64,000 bases of DNA from assembly GCA_027924645.1 (NCBI GenBank), contig BSBN01000140.1:13646501-13710500 (forward strand). The letters are read 5' to 3'. Positions 45,759 through 57,150 of the stretch are shown here, in pieces (position 1 is the stretch's first letter; every line of letters starts with the position of its first letter). Both the position numbers and the translations under genes were made by a program. Origin of the DNA: Cunninghamia lanceolata (Eukaryota; Streptophyta; Pinopsida; Cupressales; Cupressaceae). The notes beneath the pieces are model-generated. The model had not been told where the DNA came from. It saw only the letters and a program-made list of their open reading frames with translations, and searched no databases.

Positions 45759-46159
45759 AAGTTGCATCACATTTTAGATTCATTTTAATCCATTTAAGTT
45801 GCATCACATTCTAGATTCATTTTAATCCATTTAAGTTGCATCACATTCTAGGTTCATTTTCATCCATTTAAGTTGCATCACATTCTAGGTTTATTTTCAT
45901 CCATTTAAGTTGCATCACATTTTAGATTCATTTTAATCTATTTAAGTGGCATCACATTTTAGGTTCATTTTAATCCATTTAAGTGGCATCACATTTTAGG
46001 TTCATTTTAATCCATTTAAGTTGCATCACATTCTAGGTTCATTTTAATCCATTTAAGTTGCATCACACTCTAGGTTCATTTTAATCCATTTAAGTTGCAT
46101 CACATTTTAGATTCATTTTAATCCATTTAAATTGCATTACATTCTAGATTCATCCATTT
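45759..46159. repeat. 37-bp tandem repeat, about 10.8 copies
   Basis: Units start every 37 bases (45,759, 45,796 ... 46,092, 46,129) with aagttgcatcacatt and a ggttcattttaatccattt end. Copies differ at few positions. The last copy is partial. There are no unique spacers, so it is not CRISPR-like. Confidence 0.95.
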
Positions 46160-46847
46160 AAAAACACAAGTAGATTCATTTTAGCTGCATATCATTACAC
46201 ATCATATCATAGTCATTTATCACATAGGTGCATGATAAAATTAAAAATAGCATCATCACATTGCATTCCATACATTTAAACATCTTATAAACAATTAGTT
46301 GCATTACAACATCATCATCATTATCATTGAAACAACATAAACATCTAGTAGCATATACATAATCTTATACATTTTCATACATAATAAACGTTCATTAATC
46401 TGCATATTCAGTTACATCATATAGTCCATAAAATCACAACACCATGCATATATCACAAAAACATCCATGCATCCACCAAATCACACACATCATTTGAAAC
46501 AACATCACACATCCACAACATATAAAATATAACATGTGCATCCATTATATAAGCATCATCACAATAGAACATCATAAACCATCAAAAGCATCGCATCATA
46601 TATAATCACCGCAAAAAAATGTACATCACTCATCATCAAAAAAATACATCTCATGTCCTGATACAAAATGCCTCAAAGGGCTATCATGATATAACTATCA
46701 CATAGAGGATCCTCTCTCTGAGGGAGTAGGAGACGCTGACCCTGGTCAAGCCTGTGATCCTAACGGCAACTGTGGCTATGATGCTACTGGTACTTGAGGA
46801 CCCTGCTGGGGCACAGGTGAGGGCGGAGGCATCATCTACTATACTAA

Positions 46848-48896
46848 CTACACAGATCTTGATCTATGTGATCTCGATGCCCCCGACCTGCTGACCTGGC
46901 TATAACTCGGTGCTCGCTGCGCTGCAAGTACGACTGCATAGTACAACCCCTGATAATACTTCATCCATGCTCTAGCCTCTGCTAGCTCTCCATATACCTG
47001 AGATATCTGTCCCTGTGCCTGGCTCAACTGCCCCTGTATCTGATGTGCATGTGTCTGTACCTGAGCCAGCTGGGCCTGCATCCCTGCCAAAATCAGGGCA
47101 AGTCCCCCACCCACAGCCTGTACACTACTCAACGCAGTCTCTACCTAATGTGCTCTCACGTGCGCTACATCCCGCTCTATCCTCAAATCCTCCATGTCCT
47201 CTCAAGCCTGAGCCAACTGAGCCTCTAACATTGCCACCTGCCCATCTACTCCCTACAGCTATCCCAACTCGGCCTCTCGGCACCCTAATGCCTCCTTTAA
47301 GTTGGCCACCTGAGCACGTAATGTCTCCACCTCCTCCATCTCCTCCCGTGGTCATCGCCGAGGTGTCAGCCTCTCAACCTCTGCCGCCGCCCCTACCCCT
47401 GAACTCCCTACCTCAGTATCATGTCTACCAACTCGCAGCTGCTCCACCCATGATGGAGATAGATCACCCTGCTCCATCCTTGGCTATCCACCGTGCCACT
47501 GTGGTCCTCTACGCTGTCGTCTACCCCTCACCTGGGCCTGCTATGCCGGAACCTACTGTACTGGAACCTCCTGCTCCACATGTCCCTGTCCTGCTGCCAC
47601 TACTGCCACCTCATCTACACGCTGGCCATCTCTCGCAATCACCCTCTCCTCCCCATCATCCATCACCTCCACGATATAGTCCTCCACAACCTCATCTCCA
47701 CCCCCATCCGGATGATCTCCACCCCCATCTCCCTCATCCTCTAACACCTCCACTGTCAAATTTGTCAATCGAGTGGGCCAATGCGTCTGCCACCATACCT
47801 CATAAGTAGGCGTAGTACCTGCATCCATCACTCTGCTCCTCTAATCCCACTGAACTGGCCGAAGTGCTGCCCAATCATTCAGCGCAACCTGTGGCTTTAA
47901 TGGTGCAGGCCAGTAAACTGTATCCCACGGCGTCCGTGCATATATCGCCATCTGCTGAGGCATATCCTGTACTAGTCCAAACTGACGCATAACCTGCGAG
48001 GGTAGGTACATCTCTATGGTACGGTCTGCATGACCCATAAGAAATCTCTGCTGAAATGTGTACGGGAGATGAGTCACATCATCAGGCCACTCCTCACAAC
48101 CAATATATGCACACCATACCACGCTAATCACATCATCCAGTATCCTCCACCAGTGGCGGACCTGTCCAGTATAGGTATACTCTGCATCCCGATACAAGAA
48201 CACAAATGCCTCAAACGGCCGCCAATAATAACCGCATGTTGGCTGAGTCACAGGGATGTGCTCCCAAAGCCATACATGTAGCAACGTAACCCCAGCAGAT
48301 AAAGCCCTATCATGAAGATAAGCAACCGTGTGCATCTCGTGCAGTAGCTGTGCTAGCATCACCGGCCCCCATGCGTAGACAATATCATGGCTCACCATCC
48401 CCTCTATCATCCCGCCCTAGCCCACAGGAAAACCTCTGCCTCGCCTATCCGGTAGCACCACACCTCCAATCAGTGCACACAGAAATAAGGCAAAGGGATC
48501 TGTACCCGCCGCTAGCGTCCTATCATAATCCATCTCCCTCTCATCTACCGAAAAAACCACATGCTCTGCTCCAAACACTCTGATGAATGCAGTCTGCCCC
48601 CTCCTCATGTCATATCTCACACGTTGACCTAGAATCGATAGCTTGAGGATGCGATAAACATCCTCAAGTGTGATCGTCATCTCTCCTGTCGGCAGCAGAA
48701 AGCTGGAAGTCTCGCTGTGGTATCGCTCCACTGCGGCCGTCATCAGAGCTCTATGAGCTGGCAACACTGGCATCGCTGCCACCGTCTAAAGCCCTAGTCT
48801 CGCCAGTCAAGGCTGCCATGCCTCATCAAACAATGCCATCACGGATCACACTCGTCGCTCCCACGACTGCAGTATAGATCGCTGTGTATCCTGCAT
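46848..48896 (-). pseudogene. Element E antisense PMD (plant mobile domain) gene
   Basis: One minus-strand frame from an ATG at 48,896 to a stop at 46,848 (683 codons) stays in register throughout but has about half a dozen internal stops. The PMD lies in the first 350 codons: ALFDEAWQP, then ERYHSETSSFLLPTGEMTI and LEDVYRILKLSILG (48,640-48,720), DPFALFLCALIGG, WRPFEAFVFLY and MRQFGLVQDMP (47,950). An acidic Asp/Gly-rich middle (47,830-47,560) and a Gln-rich, probable coiled-coil end with Arg/Ser repeats (47,132-46,848) follow. Long open frames on the plus strand here (47,015-47,809) are shadows. Element G has the same gene in the same place. The gene would need its own minus-strand promoter, which I could not identify. 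Its role in the element is unknown. Confidence 0.82.
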
Positions 48897-49883
48897 CCAC
48901 CACTTCTTCGTTAGATACTAACTTATTTTCCCCACACACACTTTTTCTTCTAAAAATGTCTCATAGGTCCAAATCATGTGGCCCCACACAGACAGTCCCT
49001 AGTGCCATTTTTAAAATGGCACTACTTCTCCCTATCCATTGCGCCAATACAGATAATCGTGCCACTGCGCGCACTGTATCGCGCCAATCCAGTTGATGGC
49101 GAAGTATTTAATTTTCGCGTCAATTTATCTTTTAGTGCTAAAACTTACAATAGCGCTATTCCCCTGTATCGCACCAATCTAGACGATAGCACCATTTTAA
49201 CCATAATATGGCATCAAAATGCCATGTATCTTTCTCTCTGAGTTTTGGTGCTAATCCAGATGATAGCATCAATATTTCCCCCAAATGGCGACAAAATCAC
49301 CGTACACTACCCTGGCAAATAGCGCTAATTCGCAGGATTGCACTAATTCACCTTATCTTTGGCGCCATACGCTCCAAACCCATATCCCAAAACCCAAAAA
49401 CATGTGCGTAAAATAAAAAATCACAAAGTTCAGGTTAGGCCCTACCTGGGGTCCAGCCTCGGGTGACCGCCCGACCTCTCAGAATCGCTCTGAGATGTGA
49501 TGTAGTCGCGGGAACTGTGCGTTGCGCTCAGCCATCTCTCGTTTGTCTTTTCTTCTACAAAGTCAAAAGTGTGCCAATGTGGCACTCTTTGGGCCCACTT
49601 TGCCTAATATAGTGGGCCATGTCATCCCTCCATCCCTTCTTTTTTCCTCCAGGGTGCAGATCTCAGCCTTTTTCCTCCATTTTTCCTCCTACCATCTTCT
49701 TTTTCCATCACCTCTCCAACTGTCACTTCCATCGCATACTTTCAAGAGTTTACCTACAAAATTTTCATTTTCCTGCTAATCTCTTGAGGGGGCATCCCCT
49801 ATCCATCTCATTCCTTCCCAGCAGCTGGGGCATATTTTTCTTCGACCTGACGCCACTTCCCTCCTAGGTCCTGACGCCATGTC
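48897..49883. other. Element E 3' non-coding region
   Basis: No gene is seen. 48,990-49,380 again repeats words of the type agcgctat, ggcgccat and decayed forms (agcaccat, agtgctaa), as in the leader at 33,440-33,960. A possible minus-strand leader for the PMD gene would lie here. Confidence 0.6.
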
Positions 49884-49896
49884 AAAGAGGGACAAA
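49884..49896 (+). promoter_or_regulatory. Element E polypurine tract
   Basis: aaagagggacaaa directly precedes the 3' LTR start. It is interrupted by one C. Confidence 0.65.
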
Positions 49897-51005
49897 TGTA
49901 GACACCTAAAAATGTCTTGACCACCAAACGGACTCCCGACATCCCTAAACATACCAATTTCCTTTCCGACCAATTAATTAAATCTGTATTTAATTAATTA
50001 CCCCTTTCATTTCCTAAATTCACACCATTTCATCCCCAAAATTGAATTAATTTTGTTAATTCAATAGTCCAAACCTTAGCCAATTGATTTAATAAATATG
50101 CAAAATTTATTAATCAATTCCCCCATTTTCCCTAAATCCAATTAATTAGTTAAAACCATGTTAACTAATTAATCCAGCCTACTAATTAGCCTATCCCTAC
50201 CCTAGACAATTAAATAGCTATTATTTAATTGCCTACTCTAGCCTACCTCATCCTAGCCTTAGGATTAATTAATTAAATCACTAATTAATTAATCTTATCC
50301 CCCCTTTAATCCCTCTACTAATTTATTCCAGCCACATTAATTAGGTTAATCACCCTAATTAAGTGAGTCAAACCCTCATTAGCACTTCTCTCCACATCCC
50401 CCAAATTTAAAATTCAAATAAATCACACATCACATTTACTCCTCTTACACATCCCTTACACATGTCATACCTCATTAATATCCACTCTTCCCCAAATGAA
50501 TTTTTAATTCATTTTACCCTTCCCCATGTGAATTTTTAATTCACAAATAATCCATCTCACCCAACCTCATTTATTCACCCCTTTCCCAAAAATGAATAAA
50601 AGATTTACTTTTATTCCTAGCCCTCCATCTTCCAAGATCAAATCTAGGCCCTCCACATCACTTTCATCCTCCACCATTGATCTCTCCAATCAATCTCCAC
50701 CCTTAGATCAAAATCTCTCCAAAAAGTCTATAAATACAACCTCTCACAAGTCATTTTCATCATCCAATTCCATGCAAAGTTACCATGCCAAAATCACCTT
50801 TGAGTAGATAGTGAGTTGCACAAGTAAGGAGCATTTCACATTTGAATCTATAGTCTAGGGATAATCTTGGTCTTGGGAGCTTCTTTTGGGTGCAAAGGCT
50901 CCTTCTTCCCTTGATGGGATTAGGTTGTGTTTTATGAGGTATAATCTTGTGTTTCATTTGCATTTGATTTAGTGTTTTGCCTTCATTGCATTTACCTAAT
51001 CTACA
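49897..51005 (+). repeat. Element E 3' LTR (1109 bp)
   Basis: Same length as the 5' copy and about 13 differences by eye. TATAAATA is at 50,729-50,736. It ends TCTACA, followed by the target duplication. Confidence 0.95.
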
Positions 51006-51972
51006 CGGTGAACAAGAACAGAGCATGTGACAAGGTCCGACAGATTGGTCTGGATCTCTCAGAGGAAGTATCTTGGTGCAGTGCAGATTTGGGGAAGTTA
51101 AAAGGACTACCTTGAGTGGTATATTCCAAGGATTTAGCCTCCGGTGATGGACAAGGAAAAAGATATGAATAGTTGAGTACCAAATTCCTGAGTGACAGTG
51201 AGAACAGAGGAAGAACTGACTGACAGAACATCAGACTATTTTCCAGATGTGTTACTGTTGATGGTAAAGGTTGTGAAAGCATGAATCATGTTTGGCCAAC
51301 ATGATTAATGATATCTACAAGTATATGCTTGATCTGCATTACTTGATAAGCAATGATTCAGCTGACAGAACAGAGTTTGTGAGAAAATAGATTGTTCCAG
51401 ATGCTGACTAGAAAGGTGATGAAATTACTTGTGCGGATATATATGCATGATGGATTTAGTTGTGAGAGAGGTTGTAGCAATGATGATATATGTGAATAAG
51501 TGTAGAGTAGAGCAGAAGTAGTAGGAAAGATCTGGTATGTGAAAGGAAAGTAGATTAAAGAGAAGAGGAAAGATGAAGTGCAACAGATCAGTGTACTGAG
51601 GCTAACCAGAACTGAACTCCAGCATATGTGGATGCTTCCATTCAGTTCAAGTATTGTATAACATTCTTTTGTAGACAGTGTGTCTCCTTGTAAGTAGTGT
51701 GCCTCTTTGTGAGTAGTGTGCTCGGGCAGTGAGCCCTAATTGGCAAGTGCCATTTTGTAATTCCTTATTCTTCTAACAGAGAATAATCTTTGGGTTAATC
51801 ACCCCATGGTTTTCTCCCTTAACAGGGTTTCCACGTCAAAAATACTGTGTCATGTGTTTCTCATTTCATGGTAATATTTGTTTGTTTGATTCAATGCTGC
51901 ATTGATTAATAAGAAAGTTCAAAAGAAGAAATAATTAGGATAATTGATTCACCCCCCTCTCAGTTATCAACA
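51006..51972 (+). repeat. Element D 5' LTR, right piece
   Basis: It begins with the target duplication of E and continues the match to the 3' LTR (57,425-58,392). It ends CAACA at 51,972. The stem-loop array is at 51,673-51,753; the second stem is weakened here (aagta where the 3' copy has aggca). Confidence 0.9.
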
Positions 51973-51974
51973 AT

Positions 51975-51986
51975 TGGTATCAGAGC
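51975..51986 (+). promoter_or_regulatory. Element D primer binding site (tRNA-iMet)
   Basis: TGGTATCAGAGC, the exact complement of the initiator tRNA-Met 3' end, two bases after the LTR. Confidence 0.93.
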
Positions 51987-52037
51987 TAAGTTCCTCCTAA
52001 TAGAGCCTAACAGCGTGAGGAAGATCTGGGAGTTCAA

Positions 52038-53215
52038 ATGGATGCATATTGTTTAAGGGAACAACTCAAGACTGCCCTTGAGGATCTTGAATAGTCAAAC
52101 TCTGAAGTCAATGAATTAAAGGAAAGACTCAAACAGGCTGATGAATTCATGAGAGAACTAAAGGACAAATTAAGTCTCTCTATGAAAAGAGAAAGGAGCT
52201 GCTCCAACAATTGGCAAGACAAAGTGAAGAAAGTAATACAAATGAAGAATTGACTGAGAAAACCATGTTATGTGAAAAGTTATCAAAAGAAGTCATTATG
52301 GTAAGACATGAAATGGAATCAAGAGTTATAAAGTTTACTCAAGAGATTGAAGAAAAAAGAAAAGTTGAAGACAATCTAAGACAATCTCTTAAAGAGAAAT
52401 CAGAAGATTGCCACCAGATGGATAGGATTATCAGACATCTTGAATCTAATCTTGAAGATGCCAAAGATAATGAAGAAAAACTTGAGGATCAAATTGTCTC
52501 TCTCAAAAGAGATCTTCAAACAGCAAATGAATATAAAGAGAAATTCAAGATAAGTTCTGCTCAACTTGAAGTTCTTCTTGGAAGTCAAAAGAGGGCAGAT
52601 GACAAGTATGGTTTGGGATATGAGAAAGGAGAAAGCTCTGGATCCGGTCAAAAGAATTTTGGATCAGAAAATCCAAGGAATAAGCCTAGAAGACCTCCAG
52701 TAAGACAACCCAATGCTCAGAGATATCCATCCTTCAATGGATACTACCACAGCTACAATCACTTTGGTCACAAAGCTAATCAGTGTAGAAAGAGAATGAA
52801 TCAGACTAATTCATCCTTCTCCGGACAGTGCTTTAACTACAAAAGGTATGGACACAAGTCTTATGAATGTAGAAATATGCAAATAAACAAATCATTCAAT
52901 GGTAGATGCTTTGCATGCAATAGAGTAGGTCATATGGCTAATCAATGCAGATCAAGAGCTTATCAGTCAAATATGCAAGGAAATGTTATTTGCCAAATCT
53001 GTAATAGGTCCGGTCATAATGCAAAAGTCTGCAGAAGCAAGAATCAGGATAAAAGAGGTCTGGTGTATAATCAGAATCAAGACAAGGGTAAAGAAAAGAT
53101 GAATGCGGATGAAGTTAGGAATCAGATGAACAAGATTTGGGTGAAGAAAAGTTTAGAGAATGTAGAGGTTGGATCCGCACCAGACTCTGGCGTTGATATT
53201 CCTTCCAGAAATTAA
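52038..53215 (+). pseudogene. Element D ORF1: coiled-coil, four-zinc-knuckle gag-like protein
   Basis: From ATG 52,038 the frame has a TAG at 52,092 and a frameshift at about 52,165, then stays open to 53,215. Residues encoded by 52,170-52,600 form a Lys/Glu/Leu heptad coiled coil (EKLSKEV, EEKRKVEDNL, LEDQIVSL). Four CCHC-type knuckles follow, at 52,743-52,786 (first Cys and second Cys are Tyr), 52,828-52,869 (second Cys is Tyr), 52,906-52,947 and 52,991-53,032 (both complete). The Tyr changes equal TGC/TGT to TAC/TAT. A Lys-rich tail ends the protein. It resembles no standard copia gag N-terminus, but position after the primer site and RNA-binding knuckles suggest a particle or RNA-chaperone role. 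Confidence 0.7.
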
Positions 53216-53292
53216 AAGGTGAGCTCTGGCTCAGGGGGAGACTCAAAGAAAATCCTGTTCCCCCAGCTAGTCAAGTGGTGCCGGATGTGGCA

Positions 53293-53545
53293 CAAGATGC
53301 GGAGTAAAGGGTTTGTAGATATAGGTCTTGAGATGATCTAGCTAAGATTTCAGAGGTCCGCATAAAGATGTGAAGAAGTTGTGATCGATCAAGTAGAACC
53401 TGTTCCGGGAGATGCTCCAGAATGACAGAAGATTACAAAAAGGTCCGTAGAGATCCGAAAGTAAATTATCTTATTCTGTGGATTGGACAGAGTGTTTGGG
53501 ATGTCCTTGTGATGTGTCATCTTGATTTATTCATAATTGAAAGAT
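53293..53545 (+). repeat. Fragment of an H-type LTR inside element D
   Basis: About 250 bases align, without large gaps, with 7897-8145 of the H 5' LTR. Shared words include cagctaagatttcagaggtc, gattacaaaaaggtcc/gatcacaaaaaggtc and tttgggatgtccttgtgatg. Identity is roughly 75-80% by eye. It separates ORF1 from ORF2 and includes no LTR end. D's own LTRs do not contain this segment. Confidence 0.8.
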
Positions 53546-53864
53546 CTGCATGATGTTCATAGATCAGGACTAATCTGGCTCTTCAAGTCATTCGAATAAG
53601 GCAAACCGGAAGAATGTAGGTCAAGCATTTATTGCAAATAGATATTAGGGTTTGCAAAGCAATACAAGGGATTTCTCATAAATTACTTGTTCATTCTACA
53701 CTCAAGAAGAAGCGATAAGTGGAGCTCTGCAACAAGATTCATCAAGTTCACCGAAGATCACTTGCAGAAGATATTACACACAGAAATCAATCCAACCACT
53801 CTGTATAACCAAAGGCACATAAGGTATTTTCCATTTTCAGTATCTCACTGCAAATCTTTGAAAA
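53546..53864. other. Element D inter-ORF region
   Basis: About 320 bases without a credible gene, leading to the ORF2 start. It could serve as the leader of a second transcript; no TATA box of good quality is seen. Confidence 0.5.
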
Positions 53865-56800
53865 ATGGCTACTCCGAATATAGTTAAAATCTCTGATAGA
53901 CCTCGCCTCACATTCAAGAAGCATCCATACAAATCTTTGGAGGTAGATCCCCTAGGAGCCTTCTCAAGTGTACCGCATAGTGTATTGCATACAGAGGACA
54001 TTAGGGTTTACATACATGCGAATCTTGAAGACTTTGGAGAATCGAAATTGATGGATATCTATCTCAAACAGTTGATAGACGATTCCTTTGAGATTAAACC
54101 TTAGTACAAAGCCATCCAGGATAAGCACTTTGCACAGTGTATTCATTTCCCCTATTTTGAAGAAGATGAATGGGTCCGGTATGTGCTATGTAGAGTGCAT
54201 GACAATTTCCTATGGTTGAACAAGCCTTTCAAGATCACCAAAGATGCAATCAGGGCTATAACTGGTCTACACTCATCCGGTGGATTACCTATTCTCAAGT
54301 TTGTCAAAAATCAGATAGTTAGTGATGCAACCAGATCCAAATTTGATAAGAGAGCTATGACAATTGAAGACATCACTGAACCAGATGTCAAATTTGCATC
54401 TATGATAATTGGTTACAAGATCTATCACTCTAGCAGGGAAAATTCAGTATCGAGAACTGCAATTTACACAGCTTATCAAATGCTAAAGGAGAATGCAGAC
54501 TATGATTTGTGTGAGCTTCTTTTAAACCAACTTTTGGAAAATCTACAAAAGATCAAGAAGGAAAAGAAGAATTCCTTCAAGTATGGTAGTCTGATCTTTT
54601 GTTTATTCTTTTATTACATGAATGAGCTTCCCGGATCCAGTGGATGGATATGGCAGAATGACAGACCACTTGCCATCCAAATCAGAGATTATTTGCATGG
54701 ACTTGGGGATGCTAAAGCAAGAAAAATAGCCCTGTGGGGATATTTCAAGAACCTTCAGAGCATGATGCATGCAAGAGAAAGAATTCCTCAGTCACTTGTT
54801 GAAAAGTACAAAGACATAGTATGCTTTATGGTAGAAACAGATCAATGCCTAATGGAGGCAGTAGAACCAAGAACTATGTGGATCATGCCCATGGGGTATG
54901 AAGTGGATGAACAGATTGTGGAGCTGCATGTTCAACACATGCTTAGTCAGCCTAAAGATCCAAAGGCAGAAAGGTTCAGAACATTTGAGGAACTAAGTAT
55001 AAAAATCCATGTTGAACTCAGAGAACCTAAGATAAAGAGGAAGGTGAGAAAAGAAGTAGAGCATATTGGTCAAGGCCTAGGCATCCCAAAGGAGGCACTT
55101 GATGTCAACCGGGAAAAGAGGTGAAAGGCTGAGGAAGAGAAGAAAGACGCAGAAAAGAAAAGCAAGAAAAGTACTCTAGTGGAAACCTCAACCCAGACTA
55201 GATCATCAAAGGGATCTACACCTGTCACAACCAAAGGCTCAAAAATGTCAAAACTGGAAGGTCAGACATCCAGTAAAGGAGAGAAAAGGTCTAAAATAAA
55301 AGCCACAAGGGCTTATACAAGTCAGAAAGATGAAGAGGAAACAGAATCAGATGAGGGGGTAAAATAAATAAAGAAGTAGAAGAAGAAAGGATCCAGTAAA
55401 CCCTCCACAGGCCAAGACAAGGAAGAAATGGCAGAGAAATTTGTTGAAAAGCCCACCCTGTCTCTAGACAGTGTAATCAAATCAGTCACTGTGGATGGAA
55501 ACCTTCAACCAATGGCTGAATTCTATGATAACTACAATGAGGCTGATCAAAAGATCCTATAGGAAGCTACAATCAGGTATCTGAACATCTACAACAAAGC
55601 CTTCATTGAAATTATCTCCCTTATTCCTAAGAGTCTAGAGAAGGAATTGGAAATGAGAAAGGTAAATGCCATGGCAAAAGACCTTGAGATCAGGGAACAG
55701 ATAGCTATTCAGCTATATCCTTCAATTGATCACAAAACAATGAACATGGTATTCAAAGACTGCAATGATGATTTCAGAAGCAAAGAAAGGATGAATCAGC
55801 TTATGCTTGGTGAGACTGACAAGGTAGCCAAGGACACTGAAGAGATCCTCCGAAATACATTCAAAAGGTTCAACATTCCTATTATAGAGGACGTGGGTGT
55901 AGAAACAGCTGTGGACTTGGAATCCTCTACTCCGAGAGAAGTGGCCCTTGAACAGACTAGCATCTCTCCTCCAGTTTCCCCTATAGTCTCCAGATCCAAA
56001 GAAGAAGAGAAATTACAGGAGAAAGAAGCAGCGGAAAAAGAAAAGGAATTTGACAATACCAAGGGAGCAGAGAAAGAGAAGACTCCAATAGAGAAAACCA
56101 CAACTGATAGTGGTAAGAATGTGGAAGGAGAGAATATTCCAAAGGATAGCTCTAAGACTGCAGAAGAGAAGAAACATCTGTCTCCGACAAGAGACACTGC
56201 ACAAACTGTCCAAAATTTTTTGAGCAAAGAAGCAATAAAGATTGATGAACTGGAGCTTCTACAAGGTCCATTCAACTTTGATTCCCTCTCTCCGGTACAG
56301 ACAATGAAGATAGCTTCATTTGCAAATGCTAAGGTAAATGAAAAACTCCTAAAGTCTCATATGGAAGACTGTGAGTTGATAGAGGCTGCTTCTGAAGTGC
56401 TTGAAAAGATTATGCCATCGGTCCAGATAGATCCAACAGCCTCCTCTTCTGGTAATCTCAAAACCTTAGTCAGTAGTGTTGGTACACATTTTGATTCTCT
56501 AGAAAAATCAGCTGAAGAAAAGGTCCGGAAGGAGTTTTTGGATAAGAGATTTTCAAAAGTACTAGGATTAATCTCTAATGATAGGAGAAATATGAGTATT
56601 GGAATAAAGAGCTTAGAAAATTCTCTTAAGGATGGTGGTGACATTTACAAATTTTGTATCTCCTGGTCAAAAGCAACAGTAGAAATTGAGAAGAAAATAA
56701 AAGAGGAACAGGACAAACTACTGAGTTTGTCTCAAAGTTTTGATCCTCTCTCTTCCTCCACAGTAAATCAAGAATGTCAAACTATTGCAATCACAAATGC

Positions 56801-57005
56801 AATAAAGAACTTTGAAAAAGAAAGGAAGAACATAATTAACCGGATGGGAGAACTTAGAAGGATTATTATCCCTAAGTTAGAGACCATGCATGAGGCCATA
56901 AGTGATGTCAAGACTACCACCCAAACCAATGATCTGACAGATCTCAAGAGGGCAGAACCTTTTACATTTTTGTTAATGGTCACATTTCAATTTTGGATAG
57001 AATGA
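53865..57005 (+). pseudogene. Element D ORF2: large protein of unknown family
   Basis: An ATG at 53,865 opens a single register of about 1046 codons to TGA at 57,003. It is interrupted by stops only (54,102 TAG; 55,122 TGA; 55,365 TAA; 55,377 TAG; 55,560 TAG); no frameshift is apparent. Codons 1-420 look globular (motifs DNFLWLNKPFKITKDAIRAI and WIWQNDRPLAIQIRDYLHGL). Codons 420-560 are a Lys/Ser/Thr/Glu-rich linker, codons 590-840 are charged, and the end has possible coiled coils. One short hydrophobic stretch (LIFCLFFYYM, near 54,600) is too short for a sure membrane segment. The place between gag-like ORF1 and the polypurine array is where Sireviruses may carry an env-like ORF. A distant relation to plant-transposon domains of unknown function is possible. 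Element F holds a second copy. No function is assigned. Confidence 0.65.
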
Positions 57006-57150
57006 AGCAAATTTGGGCTATAGAACTCATCCAATTGAAGACATCCTTTGCAGACATTCTTCAGTTTTTGTGAATATGTAATATACAGCCAAGTATAGTA
57101 AAATTTTTGAAAATTTTTGTGTGCGGACCCTACCCTTTGCCATTGATGTC

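Larger units (their letters stand above)
43916..46847. other. Element E spacer between pol and the antisense gene
   Basis: 2.9 kb without a credible gene. It has A-rich simple sequence (43,930-44,000), a 26-bp tandem array, a mixed stretch with short, unrecognised open frames (44,500-45,370), a 37-bp tandem array and an AT-rich stretch to the end of the antisense gene. Confidence 0.65.
32250..51005 (+). mobile_element. Element E: 18.8-kb Tat-like Ty3/gypsy element with antisense PMD gene
   Basis: Both LTRs are 1109 bp and about 99% identical by eye, with TGTAGA...TCTACA ends. Between them lie a 3.1-kb leader with a structured segment, gag, protease with G-patch, RT, RNase H, a second RNase H-like domain, integrase without chromodomain, a 2.9-kb spacer with tandem repeats, a PMD gene on the minus strand and a 1-kb 3' region. 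Dual RNase H and antisense ORFs are known for the Tat group. All coding parts carry several stops or frameshifts although the LTRs are young, so E was probably copied as a defective RNA with enzymes from a relative. Confidence 0.92.

Noticed and set aside
45759..46159. CRISPR-like regular array
   Set aside because: Units are directly adjacent with no unique spacers, and the sequence is eukaryotic retroelement DNA.
47015..47809. 264-codon Pro/His-rich plus-strand frame
   Set aside because: It is the shadow of the antisense PMD gene. The minus strand has recognisable PMD motifs and the plus strand does not.
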